64,000 bases of DNA from Pseudomonas haemolytica (lineage in GTDB: Bacteria > Pseudomonadota > Gammaproteobacteria > Pseudomonadales > Pseudomonadaceae). The stretch is taken from positions 310,001-374,000 of the forward strand of contig NZ_VOIW01000007.1 in assembly GCF_009659625.1 (NCBI RefSeq), read 5' to 3'. The stretch's first letter is position 1. Each line of letters opens with the position of its first letter. The notes under the pieces are model-generated. The model ran no database searches. It was not told the DNA's origin and worked only from the letters and a program-made list of their open reading frames with translations. Made by a program: the position numbers and the translations under genes. Positions 54,048 through 61,564 of this stretch are shown one piece after another.

Positions 54048-54731
54048 ATGCAGCACACCGATATCGACGGCGGCACCTTGCAGCGCTCTGATCTGGAAGA
54101 CCTGATCGACCAGCACAGCGAGCCGTTACGGTTGATTGGGGTGGATTTGAGTGGGGCCGATCTGTCGCGGATGGTATTGGACCATTGGGTGTTCGAGCGC
54201 TGCATCCTGGCCCAGGCGTCTTTTCTCGGTGCGCGCCTTGAAGGCACGCAGTGGACAAGCTGCCGCGCCGGCCAGGCCGTGTTCGAGGCGGCGAACCTGT
54301 TGGAGGCGCAGTTCAAAGGCTGCGACTTGAACAACACCCGCTGGCAACGCAGCAAACTGTCCCAGGCGAATTTCACCCAGTGCAAGCTGACCGGCGCCAA
54401 TTTCACTCATTGCGCGTCATTGGGGTTGAGCTTCAGCGAAACCCTGCTTAACAGTGCCTTTTTATCCGGCCTGTCGTTTGCCCGCACTGTGCTCAACAAT
54501 CTGGATTTCTCCGACAGCGACTTGTCGGATGCAGACTTTCGCAAGGCTGAACTGATCGACTGCAGCCTCGCCCATGCCCGCATCAATGGCGCCAATTTCG
54601 CCGGAGCCGACCTGCGCGGTGCAGATTTGAGCGGGTTTCGCCTCAATGATGCCAAACTGTTCAAAGGCGCCGTGATTTCCAAAGCCCAGGCGTCGATGCT
54701 GTTATCCGAGTTGGGCTTGTCCGTTGCCTAG
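54048..54731 (+). CDS. Pentapeptide-repeat protein, Qnr-like
   Basis: A 227-residue right-handed quadrilateral beta-helix protein. Repeats of the form A(D/N)LSx/F run from about residue 30 to 205 (for example GADLS, GANFT, GADLRGADLSG). The C-terminal helix AQASMLLSELGLSVA resembles the dimerisation helix of Qnr proteins, whose length (about 218) it nearly matches. Qnr proteins mimic DNA and protect gyrase from quinolones; whether this one does is not known. GGAGGTCCT precedes the ATG. arfB follows at 12 bp. Confidence 0.82.
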   Translation: MQHTDIDGGTLQRSDLEDLIDQHSEPLRLIGVDLSGADLSRMVLDHWVFERCILAQASFLGARLEGTQWTSCRAGQAVFEAANLLEAQFKGCDLNNTRWQRSKLSQANFTQCKLTGANFTHCASLGLSFSETLLNSAFLSGLSFARTVLNNLDFSDSDLSDADFRKAELIDCSLAHARINGANFAGADLRGADLSGFRLNDAKLFKGAVISKAQASMLLSELGLSVA

Positions 54732-54743
54732 GGTTTTTGATTG

Positions 54744-55157
54744 ATGCTGGTAATTTCCAACACTGTGCACCTGCCCGATGCCGAGATCGAGCTGACCGCC
54801 ATTCGTGCCCAGGGCGCCGGCGGGCAGAACGTCAACAAGGTGTCGAGTGCGGTGCACCTGCGTTTTGATATCCCGGCGTCGTCGTTGCCGGAGTTCTACA
54901 AGGAGCGCCTGCTGGCGTTGCGCGACAGCCGTATCACCAGCGAAGGCGTGCTGGTGCTCAAGGCCCAGCAATATCGTACCCAGGAACAGAACCGCGCCGA
55001 TGCGCTGGAACGCTTGGTGGAATTGATCCAGAGCGCCACCAAGGTGGAGAAAAAGCGCCGGCCGACCAAGCCTACCCTGGGCTCGAAAAAGCGCCGCCTG
55101 GAGTCCAAGACCAAGCGCGGCAGCATCAAGGCCGGGCGCGGCAAGGTCGACTTCTAG
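54744..55157 (+). CDS. arfB: Alternative ribosome-rescue factor ArfB (YaeJ)
   Basis: A 137-residue peptidyl-tRNA hydrolase with the catalytic GGQ (RAQGAGGQNVNKVSSAVHLRF) and a basic C-terminal tail (KRRLESKTKRGSIKAGRGK) that reads the empty mRNA channel of stalled ribosomes. Start ATG 54744. Its last bases overlap the convergent MFS gene by 4 bp. Confidence 0.95.
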   Translation: MLVISNTVHLPDAEIELTAIRAQGAGGQNVNKVSSAVHLRFDIPASSLPEFYKERLLALRDSRITSEGVLVLKAQQYRTQEQNRADALERLVELIQSATKVEKKRRPTKPTLGSKKRRLESKTKRGSIKAGRGKVDF

Positions 55158-56350
55158 GCGTCGCGTATTTCCCGGGCCTTGGGGGCCTGGCGGTACAAGT
55201 ACACACTCAGCAACAAGCCAGCGAACGCGGCCAGGGCGGCGAACAGGAAGATCGACGCAAAGCCGAAGCCCGCCGCCACGGCACCGGCCAGCGGCCCGGT
55301 GATGCCCAGCGACAAGTCGATAAACAGCGAATAGGCGCCCACCGCCGAGCCACGGCTGGAGGCTGGCACCAGATTGACCGCCTCCACGCCCAGCGCCGGG
55401 AACACCAGGGAAAAGCCGAAGCCACTCAATGCAGCGCCAGCCAAGGCCAGATGTGCGTCCGGCGCCAGCCACAACAACAGCAGGCCGAGCACTTCCACCG
55501 ACAGGCAGGCAATCGCGACCCGAAAGCCGCCAATGCGGTTGATCAAATTGCCAAACAGCAAGCGAGCACCGATAAAGCTGGCGCCGAACAAGCTCAAGGC
55601 CCACACCGCGTTATCCCACTGCTGGGTGCTGTAGTACAGCGTGATAAAGGTGGCGATGGTGCCAAAGCCGATGGAGCCCAGCGCCAGCGCGCACCCATGG
55701 GGCAGCACCCGCCCCAGTACATTCATGAACGGTAAACGTACACCGGGCACAATCGGCGCCGCTTCTTTCTTCCAGGCCAACAGCACGCCCACCACCGCCA
55801 GCAGAATAATGCTCAGGCCCATGCTCCACAGCCCGAAGTGGCTGACCAGCAGCACCCCCAGCGGTGCGCCGACGGCCAGCGCGCCGTAACTGGCGATACC
55901 GTTCCAGGAGATGACCTTGGCCGTATTCGCCGCTCCGACGCGGCCGATGCCCCAGCCAATTGCACCCGAGCCCACCAGGCTTTCAGCGCTGCCCAGCACC
56001 AGTCGACCGATCAACAGGCTGCCCACGCTGATGGCCGGCAGGCTGGCAAACCACGCCGCGAGCAACATGAACACGCCACTCAGGCCACACCCCACCAGGC
56101 CAATCAGTACCGCGCGCTTGCTGCCCAGGTTGTCGATGATCTTGCCGGCATAGGGACGGCTCAGCAGGGTAGCCAGGTATTGCACGCTGATCACCAGCCC
56201 GGCAATCACCGCGCCATAGCCCAATTGGCTATGCACATAGCCCGGCAATACGGCCAGGGGAATGCCGATATTCAGGTAGCCAATAAAGGTAAACAGCACG
56301 ATGGAAACGACTTGCAGCGTGACCGCCATGGGGCGCTGGGTATCTGGCAT
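55154..56350 (-). CDS. MFS transporter, YhhS/UPF0226 family
   Basis: A 398-residue 12-helix carrier closely like E. coli YhhS (VSIVLFTFIGYLNIGIPLAVLPGYVH, QYLATLLSRPYAGK, ISWNGIASYGALA). Substrate not established; members have been linked to efflux of small molecules such as glyphosate or arabinose. ATG at 56350 chosen; 56329 is also possible. Confidence 0.88.
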   Translation of the reverse strand: MPDTQRPMAVTLQVVSIVLFTFIGYLNIGIPLAVLPGYVHSQLGYGAVIAGLVISVQYLATLLSRPYAGKIIDNLGSKRAVLIGLVGCGLSGVFMLLAAWFASLPAISVGSLLIGRLVLGSAESLVGSGAIGWGIGRVGAANTAKVISWNGIASYGALAVGAPLGVLLVSHFGLWSMGLSIILLAVVGVLLAWKKEAAPIVPGVRLPFMNVLGRVLPHGCALALGSIGFGTIATFITLYYSTQQWDNAVWALSLFGASFIGARLLFGNLINRIGGFRVAIACLSVEVLGLLLLWLAPDAHLALAGAALSGFGFSLVFPALGVEAVNLVPASSRGSAVGAYSLFIDLSLGITGPLAGAVAAGFGFASIFLFAALAAFAGLLLSVYLYRQAPKAREIRDA

Positions 56351-56453
56351 GGGAGAGGTCCACTGTCGCAGCAGGAAAAGATAGGCTGCTAATGATACCG
56401 GCGCGAAGGCCGGGCAGGGCGGCAAAAATGTAAAACGTCAGATCAAGAGCACA

Positions 56454-56636
56454 TCAGGCCTGGGCGGGGGCCAGCAGTTGGGTGGTCACCAGGGCCGCCA
56501 GGGCGTTTTCCTGGGTGCCGAAACGCTTGAGCAGTGCCGCTTGCTTGTCTGCGCTGAGGCGGTTCCAGACTTCGACCATCTGCAAGGCAGCGTCGAGTAC
56601 AGCAGCGTCCGGCGTATCGGGGAGGGTAGTGGTCAT
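56454..56636 (-). CDS. Small helical protein of unknown function
   Basis: A 60-residue protein starting MTTTLPDTPDAAVLDAALQM, largely Ala/Leu-rich helix, with no signal peptide. The ATG at 56636 has only a weak ribosome site. It lies downstream of a strong hairpin and a 42-residue ORF on the same strand. Not recognised. Confidence 0.55.
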   Translation of the reverse strand: MTTTLPDTPDAAVLDAALQMVEVWNRLSADKQAALLKRFGTQENALAALVTTQLLAPAQA

Positions 56637-56662
56637 GATGGGGGTCTCGGATGATTCAGGCA

Positions 56663-56696
56663 GTGTGGAAAGCGCTTGAAGGTGCGCTTTCCACAC
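56663..56696 (-). terminator. 13-bp perfect hairpin between two small ORFs
   Basis: GTGTGGAAAGCGC (56663-56675) pairs exactly with GCGCTTTCCACAC (56684-56696). It follows the 42-residue ORF by 14 bp and has no T-tract on the minus strand, so it may be an attenuator or mRNA-end structure. Confidence 0.7.
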
Positions 56697-56710
56697 GGTC
56701 TGGTACGGCG

Positions 56711-56839
56711 TCAGTCCTGGCTTTTGCTGTCGACTGGTTTTGCTTCTTTGGCCTCAGGCTGCTTGTCGCTGGCCTGCTGCGGTGTTGGCTGCTCAGTTGG
56801 GTGCAGGCTTGGGAAGGGGAGATTAGGTATCTCGTGCAT
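56711..56839 (-). CDS. 42-residue Pro/Gln/Glu-rich peptide
   Basis: A short ORF, MHEIPNLPFPSLHPTEQPTP and then a Gln/Glu/Lys/Ala-rich polar end. GAGGAGCG stands 9 bp before the ATG. The composition suggests a disordered peptide. The following hairpin supports a real transcript. Function unknown. Confidence 0.5.
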   Translation of the reverse strand: MHEIPNLPFPSLHPTEQPTPQQASDKQPEAKEAKPVDSKSQD

Positions 56840-56999
56840 CGTCGTCGCTCCTCGCAAGGTCTGTTTTTTCAATCGCAGGTAATTCCGCGCTCTCAAAAAG
56901 CCTTGGCAGGATACAGCACCGTAAATGACAAAAAGACTTTTATCTCCACGTATGCAGAATTTTTCATGGTTCAAACGCAAGTGACATGACGTCACACCC

Positions 57000-57311
57000 C
57001 TAGAAGGGCACCTTGCCCAGAATCATGTCGCGGTACATCACAAAATCCCCCAACAAGCTGTAGAACGGATGCTGAAAGGTCGCCGGGCGGTTCTTTTCGA
57101 AGAAGAAATGCCCTATCCAGGCAAAGCTGTAGCCCGCAACCGGCACGGCCAGCAGCAAGAGCAGTGAACCTCTGCCAACGGCGTATGCGAGGATACCGAT
57201 CACCAAAGTGGTCCCGATAAAGTGCAGGCGCCGACAGGTGCTATTGCCGTGTTCGCTCAGGTAGTACGGGTAGAATTCGGAAAAGCTGTTGAATTTCTTG
57301 ACGTTTTCCAC
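57000..57311 (-). CDS. DUF962/Mpo1-like membrane protein
   Basis: A 103-residue DUF962 protein with the opening (V/M)ENVKKFNSFSEFYPYYLSEH, the histidine-bearing CRRLHFIGTT and GYSFAWIGHFFFEKNRPATF, and two membrane segments. Related yeast Mpo1 is an iron-dependent dioxygenase of 2-hydroxy fatty acids; the His residues are present. GTG at 57311 chosen because the family starts at ENVKKF. Divergent from the AraC gene. Confidence 0.78.
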   Translation of the reverse strand: MENVKKFNSFSEFYPYYLSEHGNSTCRRLHFIGTTLVIGILAYAVGRGSLLLLLAVPVAGYSFAWIGHFFFEKNRPATFQHPFYSLLGDFVMYRDMILGKVPF

Positions 57312-57471
57312 GGTGACCGGCCCTCTGGTTGTTGTGCCGCCCAACAGGTGTTCGGCGGGGAGCTTATTTGAGTCTAGAGTGATCAGTGGTAACAGCCAGT
57401 GACAATAGATGCCACTTTAGTATCCTTGGCTTCCTGGCTGCTGTTTGAGCCTGCTTTATCAAGAAGACGCC

Positions 57472-58530
57472 ATGAGCGAACGAACAACTTCTGCAAGCTG
57501 GGCGATGGGGATAGTCAAGGCGTTGGAAATGGACGGCCTGGATTGCCGTGCCTTGTTCAAACAACTGGGTCTGGATTATGCGGCCCTGAGTGACCCCGAC
57601 GCGCGTTTCCCTCAGGACGCCATGACCCGGCTGTGGCAGCGTGCGGTGGAGGTGTCGGGCAACCCGGCAATTGGCCTGAACATGGGCAAGGTGGTGCGCC
57701 CGGCCTCGTTTCATGTCGCCGGTTATGCCCTGATGTCGAGCAACACCCTCGCCGAAGGTTTTAGGCGACTGGTGCGTTACCAGCGCATCATCGCCGAAAG
57801 CGCCGACTTGAGTTTCCGACTCTTACCCGAAGGCTATGCGTTGATTCTGACGGTCCATGGCGATCACCTGCCACCGACCCGACAAAGCGCCGAAGCCTCG
57901 TTGGCCAGCGCCCTGGCCCTGTGCGGCTGGCTTACCGGGCGCACCCTGCAACCGCGCAAAGTGCTGCTGCAGGGCGATCAACCGGCGGACCTGACGCCTT
58001 ACAAACAGGCGTTCCATGCGCCTTTGCAATTCAATGCACCCTATGACGCGCTGATCTTCGAGCAAGCCGACATGGACGCGCCGTTGCCCACGGCCAACGA
58101 AGCCATGGCGCGGTTGCACGACCGCTTTGCCGGTGAATACCTGGCGCGCTTTTCCGAAAGCCGCGTGACCCACAAGGCGCGGCAAGTGTTGTGTCGCCTG
58201 TTGCCTCAGGGCGAACCCAAGCGCGAAGCGGTGGCCCAGACGCTGCACCTATCCCAGCGCACGTTGCAGCGGCGTTTACAGGAAGAAGGCACCAGTTTCC
58301 AGGCCTTGCTCGATGACACCCGTCGCGAACTGGCCGAGCAATATCTAGCGCAGCCAGGCATGACCTTGCTGGAAATTGCCTACTTGCTGGGTTTTGCCGA
58401 CCCGAGCAACTTTTTCCGCGCGTTTCGTCGCTGGTTCGATGCTACGCCCGGCGAGTACCGGGCGCGATTGCTGGAAATGTCGGCGGTCAGTGGCGCCAGA
58501 ACGCCGGAATACACAGCACAAACACCGTAA
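57472..58530 (+). CDS. AraC-family regulator (OruR/ArgR-like build)
   Basis: A 352-residue regulator: N-terminal arabinose-binding-like domain 2 (about 20-210; SFHVAGYALMSSNTLAEGFRRLVRY) and a C-terminal AraC helix-turn-helix pair (VAQTLHLSQRTLQRRLQEEGTSF and LLEIAYLLGFADPSNFFRAFRRW). This build is that of OruR-type activators. Monocistronic; its 3' end overlaps the convergent trkH by 44 bp. Target unknown. Confidence 0.87.
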   Translation: MSERTTSASWAMGIVKALEMDGLDCRALFKQLGLDYAALSDPDARFPQDAMTRLWQRAVEVSGNPAIGLNMGKVVRPASFHVAGYALMSSNTLAEGFRRLVRYQRIIAESADLSFRLLPEGYALILTVHGDHLPPTRQSAEASLASALALCGWLTGRTLQPRKVLLQGDQPADLTPYKQAFHAPLQFNAPYDALIFEQADMDAPLPTANEAMARLHDRFAGEYLARFSESRVTHKARQVLCRLLPQGEPKREAVAQTLHLSQRTLQRRLQEEGTSFQALLDDTRRELAEQYLAQPGMTLLEIAYLLGFADPSNFFRAFRRWFDATPGEYRARLLEMSAVSGARTPEYTAQTP

Positions 58531-59941
58531 TAATCTCCAGTCGGCCCAGCAGCATGCCCAGCGACAGGATCCACTTGGCCGCATCCGGCAGGGTGGCGAA
58601 GTTGCCGGCCGGGCCGATGGTTTCGCCAAGGCCCGGGCCGACTCCGGAGACGGTACTGGCGGCGCCGGTCAACGCGGTCATCCAGTCCACACCCAGCAAT
58701 GACAAGGCCAGGGCGATCACGCAGATGGTGATGGCGAAGAAGAACGAAAAGGTCAGGATCGAGCGCACGATTTCTTCGTCAAGGCGATGACCGTTGTACT
58801 TCTGCTTGATCACGGCGCGTGGGTGAATCAGTTGGTTCAAGTTGGCCTTGAGCAGGATATAGGCGACCTGGAAACGGAAGATCTTGATACCGCCGGCCGT
58901 GGAGCCCGAGCAGCCGCCGATAAAGCCCAGGTAGAAGAACAACATCAGTGAGAAGTTGCCCCACAGGCTGTAGTCCCCCAGTGCAAAGCCGGTGGTCGTC
59001 ACTACTGACGTCACGTTGAGCGCCACATGGCGCAAAGCATCGAGCCAGTGCAAGTCGGTGGTCCACCAGTACCAGGTGCCGAGTACCAGCCAAGTCACGA
59101 GCAACAGGCCGAGCAAACCTTGCACCTGCTGGTCCTTGATCAGTGCCCGACGGTTGCCGCGCAACGTGGCCACATACAGGGCGAATGGCAAGCTGCCGAG
59201 GATCATCACCACCACCGCGACCCAGTGCACCGCCGGTTGTTTCCAGTGCGCCAGGGACTCATCCGAGGTGGAAAACCCACCGGTGGAAATCGCCGACATC
59301 GCGTGGTTGATCGCATCGAACAAACCCATTCCGGCCCACCAGAATGCCAGGCTGCCTAAGATGGTGATGCCCACATACGCGGCTACGATCAGCCGCGCCA
59401 CCATGTGCGAACGGGGCATGACCTTTTCCGAACGGTCCGAGGATTCGGTCTGGAACAGGCGCATGCCACCGATGCGCAGCAGCGGCAGGATCGCCACCGC
59501 CATGCCGATAAAGCCGATACCGCCGAGCCAGTGCAACAGCGAACGCCACATCAGGATGCCCGGCGACATGCTGTCCAGGCCGCTCAATACGGTGGCGCCA
59601 GTAGCGGTGATGCCCGACATGCTTTCGAAGAAGGAGTCGGTGTAGCTGATGTGCTGGGTCAGCAAAAAGGGCAGGGCGGCGAAGATGCACACCACCACCC
59701 AACTGCTGACTGTCAGCAGGTACATGTCCCGGGGGCGCAGGTGTATATGTTCGGGGCGACCGGGGATGACCAGGGCCAGGCCCGCGATAAAGGTAATCAT
59801 GCTGGCCCACAGGAACGAGGGCAAATCGCTGGTACGTTCGAAGATCACCAGGGTGGCCATTGGAATGACCATGGCGATCGCAAGAGTGATCAGGAAGATG
59901 CCGATGATGAAACCGATGATGCGTAGGGTCGGCAACGCCAT
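58487..59941 (-). CDS. trkH: Trk potassium uptake protein TrkH
   Basis: A 484-residue inner-membrane potassium channel subunit with four repeated membrane-pore-membrane units. Filter-like glycine sites appear as GITATGATVL, SAISTGGFST, TSVVTTTGFAL and STVSGVGPGL. It needs the cytoplasmic TrkA regulator, not in this window. Start ATG 59941. Confidence 0.93.
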   Translation of the reverse strand: MALPTLRIIGFIIGIFLITLAIAMVIPMATLVIFERTSDLPSFLWASMITFIAGLALVIPGRPEHIHLRPRDMYLLTVSSWVVVCIFAALPFLLTQHISYTDSFFESMSGITATGATVLSGLDSMSPGILMWRSLLHWLGGIGFIGMAVAILPLLRIGGMRLFQTESSDRSEKVMPRSHMVARLIVAAYVGITILGSLAFWWAGMGLFDAINHAMSAISTGGFSTSDESLAHWKQPAVHWVAVVVMILGSLPFALYVATLRGNRRALIKDQQVQGLLGLLLVTWLVLGTWYWWTTDLHWLDALRHVALNVTSVVTTTGFALGDYSLWGNFSLMLFFYLGFIGGCSGSTAGGIKIFRFQVAYILLKANLNQLIHPRAVIKQKYNGHRLDEEIVRSILTFSFFFAITICVIALALSLLGVDWMTALTGAASTVSGVGPGLGETIGPAGNFATLPDAAKWILSLGMLLGRLEIITVFVLCIPAFWRH

Positions 59942-60027
59942 GAAATTCGCTCGGGTATGGGGAGTGGCGCCATTCTACCTGCGGTGCAGAACATGTAAAC
60001 CGAGGCTGCCCCAGACGATGCCGATCA

Positions 60028-60041
60028 AATGTGGGAGGGGG
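60028..60041. repeat. REP fragment
   Basis: AATGTGGGAGGGGG matches the left arm of the other REP elements and then diverges (ATCTGTGG); no second arm is present. Confidence 0.6.
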
Positions 60042-60067
60042 ATCTGTGGTGTTTGGTCGCGGGTATG

Positions 60068-60093
60068 AAAAAGGCGACCCGAAGGTCGCCTTT
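60068..60093 (-). terminator. Terminator of the imelysin gene
   Basis: AAAGGCGACC-CGAA-GGTCGCCTTT; on the minus strand the stem runs into TTTTTCAT, 16 bp after the stop. Confidence 0.9.
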
Positions 60094-60109
60094 CTCAACT
60101 GCGTACGGA

Positions 60110-61438
60110 TCAGAACTCGTGATCAGCGCTGTCCGGGTTCAGGTCGGTAATGCCCAGTTTGCCCGCAGCCGCTTCGATCGAACCGGTCTGCTTGACCAGT
60201 GCGGCGATGGCGTCGCGTACGATCTGGTTGCCCTTTTCATTGCCGGCGGCGATCAACTGGTCGTAGTGCTCGCCGTCGTTGGCGCGGTCTACCATCACCT
60301 GGATCTTGGCTTCGGTCGCCGCCAGGTCAGCCTTGAGGGCTGCATCGGCAGTCGGGTCGGCCTTGGCCACCAGGGACGACAAGCTGGCACCGGTCAGTTT
60401 GGTGCCGTCAACACGGGTGTATTCGCCCAGGTAGACGTTGCGGATGCCCTTGGCGTCGTAGAACTGCGAGTTGTGGGTGTTATCGCTGAAGCAATCGTGC
60501 TCGTCTTCCGGCGAGTTGGCTTCCAGGGACACCTTCATGCGCTCACCGGCCAGTTCACCAAGGGACAGGCTGCCCATGCCGAACAGCATTTTGCGCAGGC
60601 CGTCGGTGGCAGGCTCCGACTCCAGGGTGGCGCGGTAGTTGTCTTCGACGTTGGGCTTCCAGTTGCCGACCATTTCTTCCAGGTCGCTGACCAGCAGTTG
60701 GGTCACGGCGCGCAGGTAAGTGCGACGGCGCTCGTTGTGGCCGCCAGTTGCACCGTCACCGGTCATGTAGTCCGAGGCCGGGCGGTTGCCCGCGCCTGGG
60801 CCGGTGCCGTTGAGGTCCTGGCCCCAGAGCAGGAATTCGATGGCGTGGTAGCCGGTGGCAACGTTGGCTTCGGAACCGCCCAGCTCATTGAGGCTGGCGA
60901 GTTTTTCCGGAGTGATTTCCTTGACGTCGATCTTGTCTTCGCCAACCTGGATCTCGTTATTGGCGATGATGTTGGCAGTGGCGCCCGGGTTACCCAGTGC
61001 GTGCTCGTAGGATTTGTCGACGTAGTCGATCAGGCCCTCGTCCAGGGGCCAGGCGTTCACTTGGCCTTCCCAGTCGTCGATGATGGTGTTGCCGAAGCGG
61101 AACACTTCGCTCTGCAGGTACGGCACGCGAGCGGCGATCCAGGCGGTACGGGCCGCTTTCAGGGTTTCGTCGTTCGGGTTGGCGAGGAAAGTATCGATCG
61201 CGGTTTGCAGGGTTTTCGCGGTGGATTCGGCATCGCTGTAGACGGCAAATACCATGTCCGCGTAGTGCGCGACCACGGCCTTGGCGGCCGCTTCGTCGAC
61301 CTGGCCTGCCGCCGGTGCGGTAGTGCTGGCGGCAGCGGGTGCTTGAGGCGCGGCGGCCTTGTCTTTACCTTCGCCGCAACCGGCGAGAGAAATGGCAATG
61401 GCCAGCAGACTGGCGGTGGCCAGGGGCATACGAATCAT
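60110..61438 (-). CDS. Imelysin (peptidase M75) family lipoprotein
   Basis: A 442-residue lipoprotein: signal peptide with lipobox SLAGC, an Ala/Pro-rich linker (about 25-45) and an imelysin domain with the GxHxxE motif in TGYHAIEFLLWGQD. P. aeruginosa IcmP is of the same type and length. Imelysins are thought to bind iron or another ligand in the envelope, with doubtful peptidase activity. The second ATG (61438) is chosen because AGGATG stands 7 bp before it. Often iron-regulated. Confidence 0.88.
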   Translation of the reverse strand: MIRMPLATASLLAIAISLAGCGEGKDKAAAPQAPAAASTTAPAAGQVDEAAAKAVVAHYADMVFAVYSDAESTAKTLQTAIDTFLANPNDETLKAARTAWIAARVPYLQSEVFRFGNTIIDDWEGQVNAWPLDEGLIDYVDKSYEHALGNPGATANIIANNEIQVGEDKIDVKEITPEKLASLNELGGSEANVATGYHAIEFLLWGQDLNGTGPGAGNRPASDYMTGDGATGGHNERRRTYLRAVTQLLVSDLEEMVGNWKPNVEDNYRATLESEPATDGLRKMLFGMGSLSLGELAGERMKVSLEANSPEDEHDCFSDNTHNSQFYDAKGIRNVYLGEYTRVDGTKLTGASLSSLVAKADPTADAALKADLAATEAKIQVMVDRANDGEHYDQLIAAGNEKGNQIVRDAIAALVKQTGSIEAAAGKLGITDLNPDSADHEF

Positions 61439-61497
61439 GGCGAACATCCTGCTTCGATTGTGAATAGGGCGCGCGGGGAGCGCAAAAGCTGCGACAT

Positions 61498-61516
61498 AAT
61501 GCGAAAGATTTGCATT
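61498..61516. promoter_or_regulatory. 19-bp near-palindrome upstream of the imelysin gene
   Basis: AATGCGAA-AGA-TTTGCATT has one mismatch between its arms and the size of a Fur site, 60 bp before the start. It matches the Fur consensus only partly. Confidence 0.35.
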
Positions 61517-61564
61517 TTGTGTAAAGGCTTATGCGCGGGAAATATTTAGTATCGGTCTGTTAGT

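Noticed and set aside
61498..61516. Firm Fur-box call before the imelysin gene
   Set aside because: Symmetry and size fit but the bases match the Fur consensus only partly, so it is listed only as a weak site.
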